From assembly GCF_004327335.1 (NCBI RefSeq), contig NZ_QJUO01000008.1, forward strand, positions 62,001-126,000: DNA of 64,000 nt, in the 5' to 3' direction. Made by a program: the position numbers and the translations under genes. The notes under the pieces were generated by a model. That model had not been told where the DNA came from and ran no database searches. It saw only the letters and a list, made by a program, of their open reading frames with translations. Shown one piece after another: positions 38,002 to 47,300 of the stretch; within the stretch, counting starts at the first letter, position 1, and every line of letters starts with the position of its first letter. Source of the stretch: Stutzerimonas kirkiae (GTDB taxonomy: Bacteria > Pseudomonadota > Gammaproteobacteria > Pseudomonadales > Pseudomonadaceae).

Positions 38002-38961
38002 ATGTCACAGCCCGTTGATATTGCCATCGTGGGAGCTTCCGGACTGCTCGGGGAAGCGCTGGTGGAACAGTTGGGCGAACGTGAATTGCCGGTGCGGGAG
38101 CTGTTCCTGCTGGGCAGCGACGAGGCGCTCGGACATTCGCTGGCATTCCGCGGGCACAATATCCGCGTCCGCGAACTCGAGCGTTTCGACTTCGAGCAGG
38201 TCACGCTGGTCTTTTTCCTGCAAGGGCCGCAAGCGCTGTTCCAGCGCCTGCGGGATTCGGATTGCCTGTTGATCGATCTGTCCGGGCAGCAGCGGCTGCC
38301 CGCGCTGGTGCCTGGTTGGAATCCTTCCGCAGTGCCGGCCAGGCAGGTCGCCAGCCCGGCTTCGGCGGTGGTGGCACTGCTCGGCGGCTTGGCGCCGATA
38401 CGCCATCTGATCGAATTGCAACGTATCGTCGTTTCGGTATGCCTGCCAGCGTCGGCCCATGGCAATGCCGGTGTCCGGGAACTGGCGCGGCAGACCGCCG
38501 AGCTGTTGAACGGACGCCCGCTGGAGCCGCGCCTGTTCGCACGCCAGGTCGCCTTCAACATATTCGCCAGCGATGACCGCGCGATTGAGCGGCGCATCCT
38601 GTCGGAGTTGACGGTACTGTTCGGGCAGCCCGATCTGCCGGTTTCCGTGACCTGCATCCAGGTACCGGTGTTCTTCGGCGAGAGCCTGAGCCTGTCGCTG
38701 GTCGGCGCGCGGCCCCTCGATATGGGGGCGATAGAAGCCAGTCTCGACGCTGCCGGGCATATCGACCTGGCCAGCGCGGCGAACAGCCCCGGGGTGGTTG
38801 ATGATGCGGTCGGCCAGGAGCGTATCTGCATGGGCCGGCCAAGGGCGGTCGAGCACGACCCCTGTTCGCTCGATTTGTGGCTGGTTGCCGATGACCTGAA
38901 GAAAGGTACGGTTTCCAATGCCCTGGATTCGGCTGAGTTGTTGATAAAACACTATCTGTAA
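38002..38961 (+). CDS. usg: Usg-type aspartate-semialdehyde dehydrogenase paralogue, probably inactive
   Basis: 319-residue protein of the Asd fold (MSQPVDIAIVGASGLLGEALVEQLGERELPV). The segment where active Asd has GGNCT reads VASPASAVVALLGG, so the catalytic Cys is absent, and the phosphate-binding Arg-Asn motif is not evident. Homologues sit between asd and fimV (or near truA) across gammaproteobacteria, with unknown function. AGGAAGAAAAC precedes the ATG. It is followed by fimV after 97 bp. Confidence 0.88.
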   Translation: MSQPVDIAIVGASGLLGEALVEQLGERELPVRELFLLGSDEALGHSLAFRGHNIRVRELERFDFEQVTLVFFLQGPQALFQRLRDSDCLLIDLSGQQRLPALVPGWNPSAVPARQVASPASAVVALLGGLAPIRHLIELQRIVVSVCLPASAHGNAGVRELARQTAELLNGRPLEPRLFARQVAFNIFASDDRAIERRILSELTVLFGQPDLPVSVTCIQVPVFFGESLSLSLVGARPLDMGAIEASLDAAGHIDLASAANSPGVVDDAVGQERICMGRPRAVEHDPCSLDLWLVADDLKKGTVSNALDSAELLIKHYL

Positions 38962-39058
38962 AAGATACTTGCGGACTATTCGAAGAACCGTTCTAGCGGG
39001 TTTCGGCAAAGGTGTCGCCTGTGCCGTGGCTCCGGCGGGAAAAACAAGGAGTCAAACG

Positions 39059-41380
39059 ATGGCTAGGGTTCGCAATCTGGTGCTGGCAATTGCAGCGGCG
39101 ACTGCATTGACTTCGCAAACGACCTTCGCCCTCGGGTTGGGGAATGTCGAGTTGAAGTCGGCCCTCAACCAGCCATTGGCTGCCGAAATCGAACTACTGG
39201 ATGTGCAGGGGCTTTCCGCGGAGCAGGTGGTGTCTAAGCTGGCCTCGGTCGAGGATTTCCAGAAAGCCGGCGTCGAGCGCCAGGGCTTCCTTGCCGGGTT
39301 GAGCTTCACGCCGGTGCTGCGCGAGGATGGCAAGAGTGTCATCCAGGTGTCTTCGAGCAGACCAGTCCGCGAGCCTTATGTGAGCTTCCTGGTTGAAGTG
39401 CTCTGGCCCAGCGGCCGCCTGTTGCGCGAATACACCCTGTTGCTCGACCCGCCGCTGTACCAGCAACAGGCCGCGGCGACGCTCGCACCGCAGTTGCCGG
39501 TTGCGAGCACGCCGCTGGGCAGCGCGCCGAGCGCCCGCGCTGTCGAACCGGAGCGGCCCGAGCCCGAGCCCGCCGCCAGCCAGGGGCAATACCGTACCGT
39601 ACCCAGGGATACCCTGTGGCAGATCGCCGCGCGCAATCGCCAGGGCGGTAGTGTGCAGCAGGCCATGCTGGCTATCCAGGCGCTCAACCCGGGCGCCTTC
39701 ATCAACGGCAATATCAACCTGCTCAAGGCCGGTGAGGTATTGCGCCTGCCCAGCGCCGAGCAGATCACCAGCTTGCCGCAGCCGCAGGCGATAGCCCGTG
39801 TCGCCGAACAGAATGCCAGCTGGAAGCAGGGCCGCGGTGCCCGGCAACTCGATGCGACCGCCCGCAGCAAAGCCTCGGAGGCGCCCGCGCGGGTCGCCAC
39901 CGGGGATAACCTGCGACTGGTCGCGGCCGATGCCGGCAAGGCCGCCGGTGCCGGAGAGTCGGGCGCCGACGATAGCCTGCAGGGGCTGCGTGATCGCCTG
40001 GCAACCACCCAGGAACGCCTCGACTCCACCCAGCGCGAGAATACGGAACTGGGCGAGCGCCTGGACGACCTGCAGGGGCAACTGGACAAGCTGCAGCGCC
40101 TGATGCAACTCAAGGACGAACAGTTGGCTGCCCTGCAGGCGCAACTGGAGTCCGGGGCGGTTGCCTCCAGCAAGGCTGGTGCTGGTCCGCTGGGTAATAT
40201 CCTGTCCAATGCCTGGTGGTTGATCGGACTGGGCGGCAGCGCTCTGTTGCTGCTGTTGCTGGTCCTGTTCGCCTGGGCCCGGCGCAGCCGCGCGAGCAAG
40301 GAAGTGATCCGCCTCGAACCTGCCGAAGTGGTCGAGGTGACCCCGAGCAGGCCGCAGGATGGCACCACGGAAGACCCGCTCAAGGGCGCGGTAATGGCCT
40401 CCGATGCGCTGGCGCAGGCGGATATCTATATCGCCTACGGTCGTTTCAACCAGGCTGCCGAGCTGTTGCAGAGCGCGCTGAAGGACGAACCACAACGCAC
40501 GGACCTGCGCCTCAAACTGATGGAAGTGCATGCGGAGCTGGAGGATCGCGAGGGTTTCGCCCAGGAAGAGGCGGAACTGGACAAGGCCCCCGGCACCGCC
40601 GAGCAGGTCGAGCGGCTGAAAGAACGCTACCCGTCCATGAGCTCCTTCGCCGCGGCGAGCGCAGCGGCGACGGCGGCCTATGGCGCCGTGGCGGAGACGC
40701 GGGAGTCCGGAGCGGAGGATGATCTCGATATCGATTCGCTCGATGATGCATTCGACCTGAGCATGGATGAATTGCAGCTTGACGATGAGTTGCAGCCCGA
40801 CGACAACGCGTCGTCCGAGCCGCTGCCCGAGGCAGAGGAAGCAGGGGAGGAAGACGATCTCGCGCTCGATGACGCGCCTGCCGATGCCGACTTCGACCTG
40901 GACGATGCCCTGTCCGCTGACAGTGTTGCGCAAGCGGCAGGCCCAAGCGCCGACTCCGCCTCCACGCCGGCCCCGGCCGAGGAGCCAGTGGATGAGCCGG
41001 AGAACGATGAGGATGCGTTCAACCTGGAAGAGGTGGATAGCGCCGACTTGCCTGAGGCCTTCGACCTGTCGTTGGAAAGCGATACCGATGGCGCCCCGGG
41101 CGATATCGATCCGAGCAGCCTGACCGCCAGCCTGGGCGAGGTCGATGCCGACCTGCAGGAGCTGATTGCCGACACGGCGGCACCGGCAGCCGATGACTTG
41201 TCGGAAGAGTTCGATTTCCTTGCGGATACCGATGAAATCACCACCAAGCTCGATCTGGCCCGCGCCTATATCGACATGGACGACGCCGATGGCGCCCGCG
41301 ATATCCTCGAGGAGGTGATCGCCGAGGGTAATCCCGCCCAGCAGCAGGAAGCGCGGGACATGCTCGGCGGTCTGTCCTGA
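39059..41380 (+). CDS. fimV: FimV, polar hub / pilus assembly scaffold
   Basis: Inner-membrane peptidoglycan-binding scaffold needed for type IV pilus secretin assembly, twitching and cAMP signalling. 773 residues: signal peptide (to TTFA), FimV N-terminal domain (LGLGNVELKSALNQPLAAEIELLDVQG), LysM domain about 177-233 (YRTVPRDTLWQIAARN), coiled coil about 304-365, transmembrane helix about 383-405, a TPR-bearing cytoplasmic part with long Asp/Glu-rich linkers, and the conserved C-terminal cap (TKLDLARAYIDMDDADGARDILEEV). It is shorter than the ~920-residue Pseudomonas aeruginosa protein, mainly in the acidic region. Start chosen after AAGGAGTCAAACG. Confidence 0.94.
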   Translation: MARVRNLVLAIAAATALTSQTTFALGLGNVELKSALNQPLAAEIELLDVQGLSAEQVVSKLASVEDFQKAGVERQGFLAGLSFTPVLREDGKSVIQVSSSRPVREPYVSFLVEVLWPSGRLLREYTLLLDPPLYQQQAAATLAPQLPVASTPLGSAPSARAVEPERPEPEPAASQGQYRTVPRDTLWQIAARNRQGGSVQQAMLAIQALNPGAFINGNINLLKAGEVLRLPSAEQITSLPQPQAIARVAEQNASWKQGRGARQLDATARSKASEAPARVATGDNLRLVAADAGKAAGAGESGADDSLQGLRDRLATTQERLDSTQRENTELGERLDDLQGQLDKLQRLMQLKDEQLAALQAQLESGAVASSKAGAGPLGNILSNAWWLIGLGGSALLLLLLVLFAWARRSRASKEVIRLEPAEVVEVTPSRPQDGTTEDPLKGAVMASDALAQADIYIAYGRFNQAAELLQSALKDEPQRTDLRLKLMEVHAELEDREGFAQEEAELDKAPGTAEQVERLKERYPSMSSFAAASAAATAAYGAVAETRESGAEDDLDIDSLDDAFDLSMDELQLDDELQPDDNASSEPLPEAEEAGEEDDLALDDAPADADFDLDDALSADSVAQAAGPSADSASTPAPAEEPVDEPENDEDAFNLEEVDSADLPEAFDLSLESDTDGAPGDIDPSSLTASLGEVDADLQELIADTAAPAADDLSEEFDFLADTDEITTKLDLARAYIDMDDADGARDILEEVIAEGNPAQQQEARDMLGGLS

Positions 41381-41382
41381 GC

Positions 41383-42264
41383 ATGCTTGAAACGCTTACC
41401 CAGGCAGCGATCGACGAATCCGCGGCGACGACCTTCAGAATCGCCCTCGGTGTCGAGTACAAGGGCTCCCGCTATCGCGGCTTCCAGCGCCAGCGCGCCG
41501 GCGTGCCGTCCATACAGGAATGCCTCGAGAAGGCGTTGGGCAAAGTCGCGGGCGGCCAGCGTGTCACGCTCAGTTGCGCTGGCCGTACCGATGCCCTGGT
41601 GCATGCTTGCGGGCAGGTGGTGCATTTCGATACGCCGGTGGTGCGCAGCATGCATTCCTGGGTGATGGGCGCGAACATGAACCTGCCGGGCGATATCAGC
41701 GTCACCTGGGCCAGGGAAATGCCGCGTCATTTCGATGCGCGCTTCAGTGCCATGGCCCGCCGTTACCGCTATGTGATCTACAACGATCCGATCCGCCCGG
41801 CGCATATGGCCGAGGAGGTCACCTGGAATCATCGCCCGCTGGATATCCAGCGCATGCGCGAAGCCGCCCGCTGTTTTCTCGGCACCCATGACTTCAGTGC
41901 CTTCCGCGCCCGGCAGTGCCAGGCCAAGTCACCGATCAAGACCATCCACCATCTCGAACTCGTCGAGCATGGCCGCCTGATCGTCCTCGACGTGCGCGCC
42001 AACGCCTTCCTGCACCATATGGTGCGCAACATCGCCGGTGTGCTGATGACCATCGGCGCCGGCGAGCGCCCAACGGAATGGGCCAGGGAAGTGCTGGAAA
42101 CCCGCGTGCGCCGCACCGGTGGCGTGACCGCCCATCCCTATGGCCTGTACCTGGTCGAAGTCGACTACCCCGAGGAATTCGAGCTGCCGAAGCGCTACCT
42201 CGGGCCGCATTTCCTTTCCGCGTTGCCGGACTGCCGGGAAACCCGGGCGAATCCCCCTGCTTAG
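41383..42264 (+). CDS. truA: tRNA pseudouridine(38-40) synthase TruA
   Basis: 293-residue synthase modifying the anticodon stem-loop. The catalytic Asp is in SCAGRTDALVHACGQVVHF; the usual glycine after RTDA is Leu here, next to but not the catalytic residue. FDARFSAMARRYRYVIYN, HDFSAFRARQCQAKSPIKTI and NAFLHHMVRNIAGVLM are characteristic. The ATG lies 2 bp after the fimV stop, so the two are probably one transcript. Its stop directly abuts mobile-element debris that separates it from trpF, normally its neighbour. Confidence 0.95.
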   Translation: MLETLTQAAIDESAATTFRIALGVEYKGSRYRGFQRQRAGVPSIQECLEKALGKVAGGQRVTLSCAGRTDALVHACGQVVHFDTPVVRSMHSWVMGANMNLPGDISVTWAREMPRHFDARFSAMARRYRYVIYNDPIRPAHMAEEVTWNHRPLDIQRMREAARCFLGTHDFSAFRARQCQAKSPIKTIHHLELVEHGRLIVLDVRANAFLHHMVRNIAGVLMTIGAGERPTEWAREVLETRVRRTGGVTAHPYGLYLVEVDYPEEFELPKRYLGPHFLSALPDCRETRANPPA

Positions 42265-42265
42265 G

Positions 42266-42500
42266 GGCTGTTGACATGACGCTTTAACTCATTGATTCGG
42301 ATGGAAATATATTTCCAGTCCAGCCCTCCGAACGGGCTTTTTCGAGGCCCAAGCGGCCTTCGGCTTTCGATTAAAAGCGCTGATGGCTGAACGCTGGACG
42401 AAAAGCTGGCGCCGTGTGCCGGTCGTTCAGCCTCGAGCGCTTTTCGGCTGTCCGTTTGTGCCTCGATCCGGCCATCCATGCCGAAACGTCAACAGCCCCT
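42266..42500. mobile_element. MITE-like element with IS5-type ends
   Basis: About 235 bp bounded by inverted ends GGGGCTGTTGACATGACG (left) and GAAACGTCAACAGCCCC (right), with TA at both borders, as IS5-family elements that target a TA-centred site leave. The right end is shared in sequence with the neighbouring IS remnant. The interior includes a family A core hairpin (AAAAGCGCTGATGGCTGAACG facing CGTTCAGCCTCGAGCGCTTTT) and no coding frame. Confidence 0.68.
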
Positions 42501-42501
42501 A

Positions 42502-43097
42502 GGGTCTGTTGACGTTTCACATGGGTAGCCAAAGGAAGGCACATGCCATGGCCACCACGCTCTCGTAATTTCGTTTGAGCTTGTCGAAGCGCGACGCCAC
42601 TGCCCGGTAATGTTTCAACCGGGCGAAGGCGTTTCCACCAAGTGCCGGTTGCGGTAAAGCCCTCTGTCCAGATCAGCGTTGCCTTTCACAGAGGTGCGCT
42701 TTCTTGGAATTACAGCCTTGGCACCTTGTTCCTCTATCTGCTCGCGTATCGCCTCGCTGTCATAGCCCTTATCGGCGACGATGGCTTGCGCCGTGGGAAG
42801 CTTGGCAATCAAGGAGGTTGCCTGTGTGCAATCGTTGATCTGGCCTCCCGTGATTTCAAACTCGATGGGCAGGCCATGTGCATTCACGGCTAAGTGAATC
42901 TTGCTGGTGTTGCCGGCCCGACTTTTTCCTATGCCCTCATCATCCCCGCTGGCAGCGCCGGCACTGTGCTGGTGGGCTTTGGCATAGCTGCCATCAATGA
43001 AAGCCCACTCCAGGTCGGGTTCAACCACAAGCGCCTTGAAGATCCTGAGCCACTTACCGCAAGCAGACCAGGCATTGTGGTGGTCTGTTGACGTTTC
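42502..43097 (-). mobile_element. Truncated IS5-family insertion sequence
   Basis: Contains most of a DDE transposase on the minus strand and an IS end GGGTCTGTTGACGTTTC at 42502. The same 16 bases recur at 43082-43097 in direct rather than inverted orientation, and the transposase N-terminus is missing exactly there. The element therefore seems to have suffered a deletion or nested insertion at its right side. Confidence 0.72.
42517..43081 (-). pseudogene. IS5-family transposase, frameshifted and 5' truncated
   Basis: Readable parts: KALVVEPDLEWAFIDGSYAKAHQHSAGA, SKIHLAVNAHGLPIEFEITGGQINDCTQA, IVADKGYDSEAIREQIEEQGAKAVIPRK and LYRNRHLVE, followed in another frame by AFARLKHYRAVASRFDKLKRNYESVVAMACAFLW and a stop. 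The shift is a single missing base at about 42631-42634. The catalytic Asp in FIDGSY and in VADKGYD and the Glu in HLVE are preserved. The first part of the transposase is absent. Not functional. Confidence 0.85.
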
Positions 43098-43287
43098 GTC
43101 GCGACCGCGCAGGAGCCAATGTTTACCCGAGGCGAAACGCGAGATGCGAAGTCTGTTCGGCGCATCCATGCGTTTCACCTCTTTGGGCGACTGCGCGCAA
43201 AAACGCTCCCGGCGTTCTTGCCGCGAGGCAGTGTCGCGGCGAAAACCTGTGGGTGGCTCCTATCGCGATTTTGTGCAAACGCTGCGG

Positions 43288-43773
43288 TTACCGCTTCCTC
43301 CAGGCGCGCCAGAACGGCAGTGCGATCATCACCAGGATCAGCGCCCAGGCGGGCCAGGTGACGGGGCTGGCGAACAGGATGCCGATGTCGCCATTGGAAA
43401 TCGACAGCGCCCGGCGCAGGTTCTGTTCCATCAGGCCGCCGAGGATAAAGCCGAGCAGGATGGCCGAGAGCGGGTAGCCATCGAGGGTAGTCATGACCGC
43501 CGAGGCTTCGCCGGGGATGTTCAGCAGGATCGAAGAGATGCGGCCACCGTATTCGCAACCGAGATAGACGGCTGCCAGCAGGATCAGCGCGCTTTCCGGA
43601 GGCAGGCCGAGGGCGAAGGCCACCGGGATCAGCAGGGCCACGCCATTGATCGGGCCAAGCCCCGGCAGCAGCCCGATGATGGTGCCGATTAGCGTGCCAC
43701 ACAGTGCCGTGCCCGGGTTGTAAGGCGTCAGGGCGATACCGAAGCCCTGGCCGAGATAGCCGAGAGTGTCCAT
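43288..43773 (-). pseudogene. tctA: tctA remnant with in-frame internal deletion
   Basis: 161-residue open frame from a ~500-residue tripartite tricarboxylate transporter membrane subunit. The N-terminal third is intact (MDTLGYLGQGFGIALTPYNP, GTLIGTIIGLLPGLGPINGVALLIPVAF, CEYGGRISSILLNIPGEASAVMTTLDGYPL) and is joined directly to a C-terminal segment (SAILLGFILGGLMEQNLRRALSISNGDIG). The middle helices, including much of the transport path, are gone, so it cannot work. The junction is in frame, near 43470. Confidence 0.85.
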
Positions 43774-43826
43774 GGTTCAGTTCTCCAGGGTCGAAAGGAT
43801 GCCAAGCGGCAGGGGTACGTCGAGGG
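43774..43826 (-). pseudogene. C-terminal scrap of tctB
   Basis: In the minus-strand frame just before tctA, the residues DVPLPLGILSTLEN precede a TGA three bases before the tctA ATG. This fits the end of TctB, the small membrane subunit that normally precedes tctA. The rest of the gene is replaced by the tctE-like fragment. Identification rests on position and about 14 residues. Confidence 0.5.
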
Positions 43827-43834
43827 GGGGCGCG

Positions 43835-44266
43835 CAGCGCATCGAGCTTTCCCTGCTGGCCCGCGAGCTGGGCATGGCCATGGCGCCGCTGGCGCATGCG
43901 CGGGGCGTGGCCCTGGCCCTGGAAGCCGCACAGCCGGTGTGGGTCGATGGCGATCCGAGATTGCTCAACGAACTGCTCAGCAACCTGCTGGACAATGCCC
44001 TGGCCCATACGCCACGGGGCGGCAACCAGGTGCTGAGGACCATGGCTCCGGCCATCCTCGAGGTGGAGGATGACGGCCCCGGCATACCGCCGGAAGACTA
44101 CGAGCGGGTGTTCGAGCGTTTCTACCAGCGCAACCCGCAGGCTGGCGGTAGCGGCCTGGGGCTGGCCATCGTCGGCGAAATCTGCCGCGCACACCAGGCC
44201 CGGGTCAGCTTGCACCAGGCGCTGCCGAATGGGTTGCGGGTCAGGGTGGAGTTCGCCCGGGCGTGA
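43835..44266 (+). pseudogene. C-terminal fragment of a sensor histidine kinase (TctE-like)
   Basis: About 144 residues covering only the HATPase domain: N box LLNELLSNLLDNALAHTP, G1 EVEDDGPGIPPED, F box RVFERFYQ and G2 GGSGLGLAIV. No membrane segment, HAMP or phospho-acceptor His is present. In Pseudomonas tctD-tctE lies divergent from tctCBA, so the fragment is most likely the end of tctE. The join with tctB is around 43827-43835. Confidence 0.8.
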
Positions 44267-44332
44267 AGAAAACACCTCATTTCCCGCGGCCTTTTGTTAA
44301 CATCCCCTGTCCCTTGCAACAGGTAGCGCTCC

Positions 44333-44956
44333 TTGCCAGTCGTTCGAAGCAAAATCTGTGGCATCACCCGTGTGGAAGATGCCCTGATCGCCGCCGAAGC
44401 CGGCGCCGATGCCATCGGGCTGGTGTTCTACCCGGCGAGCCCGCGGGCGGTCGATGTGCAGCAGGCCCGGCGTATCGTTGCCGCGTTGCCGCCGTTCGTC
44501 ACGACGGTCGGCCTGTTCGTCGATGCCAGCCGTGGCGAAGTCGAGGAAATCCTCGATGCGGTCGCCCTCGACAGGTTGCAGTTCCATGGCGATGAATCAC
44601 CGCAATACTGCGATGGCTTCCAGCGTCCCTGGTACAAGGCCTTGCGCGTGCGCGACGGCGGGGGGCTGCACGAAGAGATACAGCACTACCAGCGGGCCAG
44701 CGCCATCCTGCTCGACACCTATGTGCCGGGCATCCCCGGGGGTACCGGAGCGGTGTTCGACTGGAGCCTGATACCCCGGGATCTGTCCAAGCCACTGATC
44801 CTCGCTGGAGGGCTCGATGCCCTCAACGTGCAGGAAGCCATCGCCCGGGTCAGGCCCTACGCGGTGGATGTCAGTGGTGGCGTGGAACGGGAAAAGGGCA
44901 TCAAGGACGCGGGCAAGGTCCGCGATTTCATCGCCCGCGTGCGCGCCTGCATGTGA
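44333..44956 (+). CDS. trpF: Phosphoribosylanthranilate isomerase TrpF
   Basis: Third step of tryptophan synthesis after anthranilate, 207-residue TIM barrel. [30 protein letters not shown] carries the catalytic Cys; [42 protein letters not shown] (with the catalytic Asp) and [11 protein letters not shown] follow. Translation appears to begin at TTG 44333, since no ATG or GTG precedes VRSKICGIT; ribosome-binding sequence is AGGTAGCGC. It is now 2 kb from truA because of the inserted debris. Confidence 0.95.
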   Translation: MPVVRSKICGITRVEDALIAAEAGADAIGLVFYPASPRAVDVQQARRIVAALPPFVTTVGLFVDASRGEVEEILDAVALDRLQFHGDESPQYCDGFQRPWYKALRVRDGGGLHEEIQHYQRASAILLDTYVPGIPGGTGAVFDWSLIPRDLSKPLILAGGLDALNVQEAIARVRPYAVDVSGGVEREKGIKDAGKVRDFIARVRACM

Positions 44957-45081
44957 CGCAAGCGTGGTGCCTGCCGTCCAGTAGGCTGGTGCGGCAGAAA
45001 CTGCTGGAATTTCGCGATGCGCCGCGTTGCGCGTCGCTCAGGTGAGCGGGGGCCGAACGGCCTGCGCCATGAATAATGAAT

Positions 45082-45108
45082 ATCCCCGGGCAGGGCATAT
45101 CCGGGGAT
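45082..45108 (+). promoter_or_regulatory. Hairpin in the accD leader
   Basis: 8-bp perfect stem ATCCCCGG / CCGGGGAT with a 12-base loop, ending 10 bp before the accD ribosome-binding site. There is no T-run, so it is not a terminator for trpF. It might influence accD translation, which in E. coli is autoregulated by carboxyltransferase binding its mRNA; that link is conjecture here. Confidence 0.35.
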
Positions 45109-45131
45109 GACATATTGTGGAGAACAAGAGC

Positions 45132-46001
45132 ATGAGCAACTGGTTGGTCGACAAGCTGATTCCCTCGATAATGCGTTCCGAAGCCCAGAAGAGCACGGTT
45201 CCCGAGGGGTTGTGGCACAAATGCCCCTCATGCGATGCCGTCCTGTACAAGCCGGAGCTGGAAAAGACCCTGGATGTCTGCCCCAAGTGCCAGCACCACA
45301 TGCGCATCAACGCTCGCACCCGCCTGGATATCTTCCTCGACGCCGAAGGTCGTGAGGAAATCGGCGCCGATCTCGAGCCGGTCGACCGCCTGAAATTCCG
45401 CGACAGCAAGAAGTACAAGGATCGCCTGTCCGCCGCGCAGAAGCAGACCGGCGAAAAGGATGCGCTGATCGCCATGCGTGGCACCCTGTACAAGGTGCCG
45501 GTGGTGGCCTGTGCCTTCGAGTTCGCCTTCATGGGCGGCTCCATGGGCGCTGTCGTCGGCGAGCGCTTCGTGCGCGCGGCCAATGTGGCCCTGGAACAGC
45601 GCAGCCCGCTGGTGTGCTTCTCGGCCTCGGGGGGCGCACGCATGCAGGAAGCGCTGATTTCCCTGATGCAGATGGCCAAGACTTCCGCGGTGCTGGCGCG
45701 TATGCGCGAAGAAGGCCTGCCGTTCATTTCGGTGCTGACCGATCCGGTATATGGCGGCGTTTCCGCGAGCCTGGCCACCCTGGGCGATGTGATCGTCGCC
45801 GAGCCGAAGGCGCTGATCGGCTTTGCCGGCCCGCGTGTGATCGAGCAGACCGTGCGCGAGAAACTGCCGGAAGGCTTCCAGCGCAGCGAATTCCTGCTCG
45901 AACATGGCGCCATCGACCTGATCATCCCGCGCGAGGAACTGCGCCCGCGCCTGTCGCGCCTGTTGGCGCAACTGCAAGGCCTGCCGGCTATCTCGGCATG
46001 A
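45132..46001 (+). CDS. accD: Acetyl-CoA carboxylase carboxyltransferase subunit beta AccD
   Basis: Transfers carboxyl from biotin to acetyl-CoA together with AccA, giving malonyl-CoA. 289 residues starting [14 protein letters not shown]. The zinc finger cysteines are at 31, 34, 50 and 53 (HKCPSC...VCPKC). [15 protein letters not shown] and [27 protein letters not shown] form the crotonase-type oxyanion region. GGAG lies ten bases before the ATG. The stop overlaps folC by 4 bp. Confidence 0.97.
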   Translation: MSNWLVDKLIPSIMRSEAQKSTVPEGLWHKCPSCDAVLYKPELEKTLDVCPKCQHHMRINARTRLDIFLDAEGREEIGADLEPVDRLKFRDSKKYKDRLSAAQKQTGEKDALIAMRGTLYKVPVVACAFEFAFMGGSMGAVVGERFVRAANVALEQRSPLVCFSASGGARMQEALISLMQMAKTSAVLARMREEGLPFISVLTDPVYGGVSASLATLGDVIVAEPKALIGFAGPRVIEQTVREKLPEGFQRSEFLLEHGAIDLIIPREELRPRLSRLLAQLQGLPAISA

Positions 46002-47278
46002 GTGAACGCAGCCTGGCCGAGTGGCTGAGCTATCTCGAGGGGCTGCATCCGAATGCGATCGACCTCGGATTGGAGCGTGTACGCGAGGTTGCGCAGCGCA
46101 TGGGGCTGGCGCGCCCGGCCAGGCAGGTGGTGACCGTCACCGGTACCAATGGCAAGGGTTCCACCTGCGCCTTCATCGCCACCATGGCTCGCACCCAGGG
46201 CCTGCGGGTCGGTGTCTACAGCTCGCCGCACCTGCTGCGTTACAACGAACGGGTGCTGCTGGATGGCCGTGAGGCCGACGACAGCGAGCTCTGTGCCGCC
46301 TTCGCCGTGGTCGAGCAGGCGCGTGGCGAGATTTCCCTGACCTATTTCGAAGTCGGCACCCTGGCCGCGCTCTGGCTGTTCGAGCGCAGCCAACTGGACC
46401 TCGCGGTGCTCGAGGTCGGCCTGGGCGGGCGCCTGGACGCGGTCAACCTGGTGGACAGCGACCTGGCGCTGGTGACCAATGTCGGCCTGGACCATGCCGA
46501 CTGGCTGGGCGACAGTCGGGAAAGCGTCGCTTATGAAAAGGCCGGTATTTTTCGCCCGGGCAAACCCGCGCTCTGCGGCGATACCGATCCACCGCAACCG
46601 CTGCTGGAGCAGGCTCGGCAACTGGCCAGCCCGCTGTTTTTGCGTGGCCGCGATTACTCCCTGAGCATTTCCCCGAACGCTGCAGCGAACCACTGGCAGT
46701 GGCGCGGTGTCGATAACCAGGGCCAGCCGTTGCTGCTGGAGGCGCTGCCAATGCTGAACCTGCCGCTGGAGAATGCGGCGCTGGCGCTGCAGGCCTACGC
46801 ATTGCTGGGGTTGCCCTGGGAGGCCGCGGCACTGGCCGCAGCACTGGCCGACACCCGGGTAGTGGGGCGTTTCGATCGACGTGAAATAACCGCTGGCGGT
46901 CGTCCCGTTTCACTGGTCATGGATGTCGGGCACAATCCCCATGCGGCTGCCTACCTGGCCGCGCGACTGGCCCAGTGCCCATGCAGTGGGCGCCGCCATG
47001 CGGTGTTCGGCCTGCTGGCCGACAAGGACCTGGAGGGTGTCATCGGGCCGTTGCTGCCGTTGTTCGCCAGTTGGTCGGTGGCGCCTCTGCCGACGCCGCG
47101 TTCGCGCCCGGCCGAGCAGTTGCGTGAGGCGCTGCTGGTCCATGGCGCGCCGGTCAGCGTCCATGGCAGTATCGCCGAGGCACTGGATGCGGTGTGCGAT
47201 GGGTTGCAGGCCGGGGACGAGATCGTGCTGTTCGGATCCTTCTATTGTGTATCCGAGGCACTGGAGTGGTTGAACTGA
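45998..47278 (+). CDS. folC: Bifunctional dihydrofolate synthase/folylpolyglutamate synthase FolC
   Basis: 426-residue Mur-ligase-fold enzyme adding glutamate to dihydropteroate and folates. The ATP loop [58 protein letters not shown] and the second-domain [14 protein letters not shown] are all conserved. The ATG overlaps the accD TGA, which supports coupling and fixes the start, although the frame is open further upstream inside accD. Confidence 0.96.
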   Translation: MSERSLAEWLSYLEGLHPNAIDLGLERVREVAQRMGLARPARQVVTVTGTNGKGSTCAFIATMARTQGLRVGVYSSPHLLRYNERVLLDGREADDSELCAAFAVVEQARGEISLTYFEVGTLAALWLFERSQLDLAVLEVGLGGRLDAVNLVDSDLALVTNVGLDHADWLGDSRESVAYEKAGIFRPGKPALCGDTDPPQPLLEQARQLASPLFLRGRDYSLSISPNAAANHWQWRGVDNQGQPLLLEALPMLNLPLENAALALQAYALLGLPWEAAALAAALADTRVVGRFDRREITAGGRPVSLVMDVGHNPHAAAYLAARLAQCPCSGRRHAVFGLLADKDLEGVIGPLLPLFASWSVAPLPTPRSRPAEQLREALLVHGAPVSVHGSIAEALDAVCDGLQAGDEIVLFGSFYCVSEALEWLN

Positions 47279-47300
47279 TCCATCCAAGAAGGAGAGGGTT

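Noticed and set aside
39194-40933. A 579-codon minus-strand open frame inside fimV
   Set aside because: Antisense to an unambiguous FimV coding sequence; its repetitiveness mirrors the fimV repeats.
42894-43091. Short plus-strand frames over the IS remnant
   Set aside because: They are the reverse of the transposase reading frame and show no features of their own.
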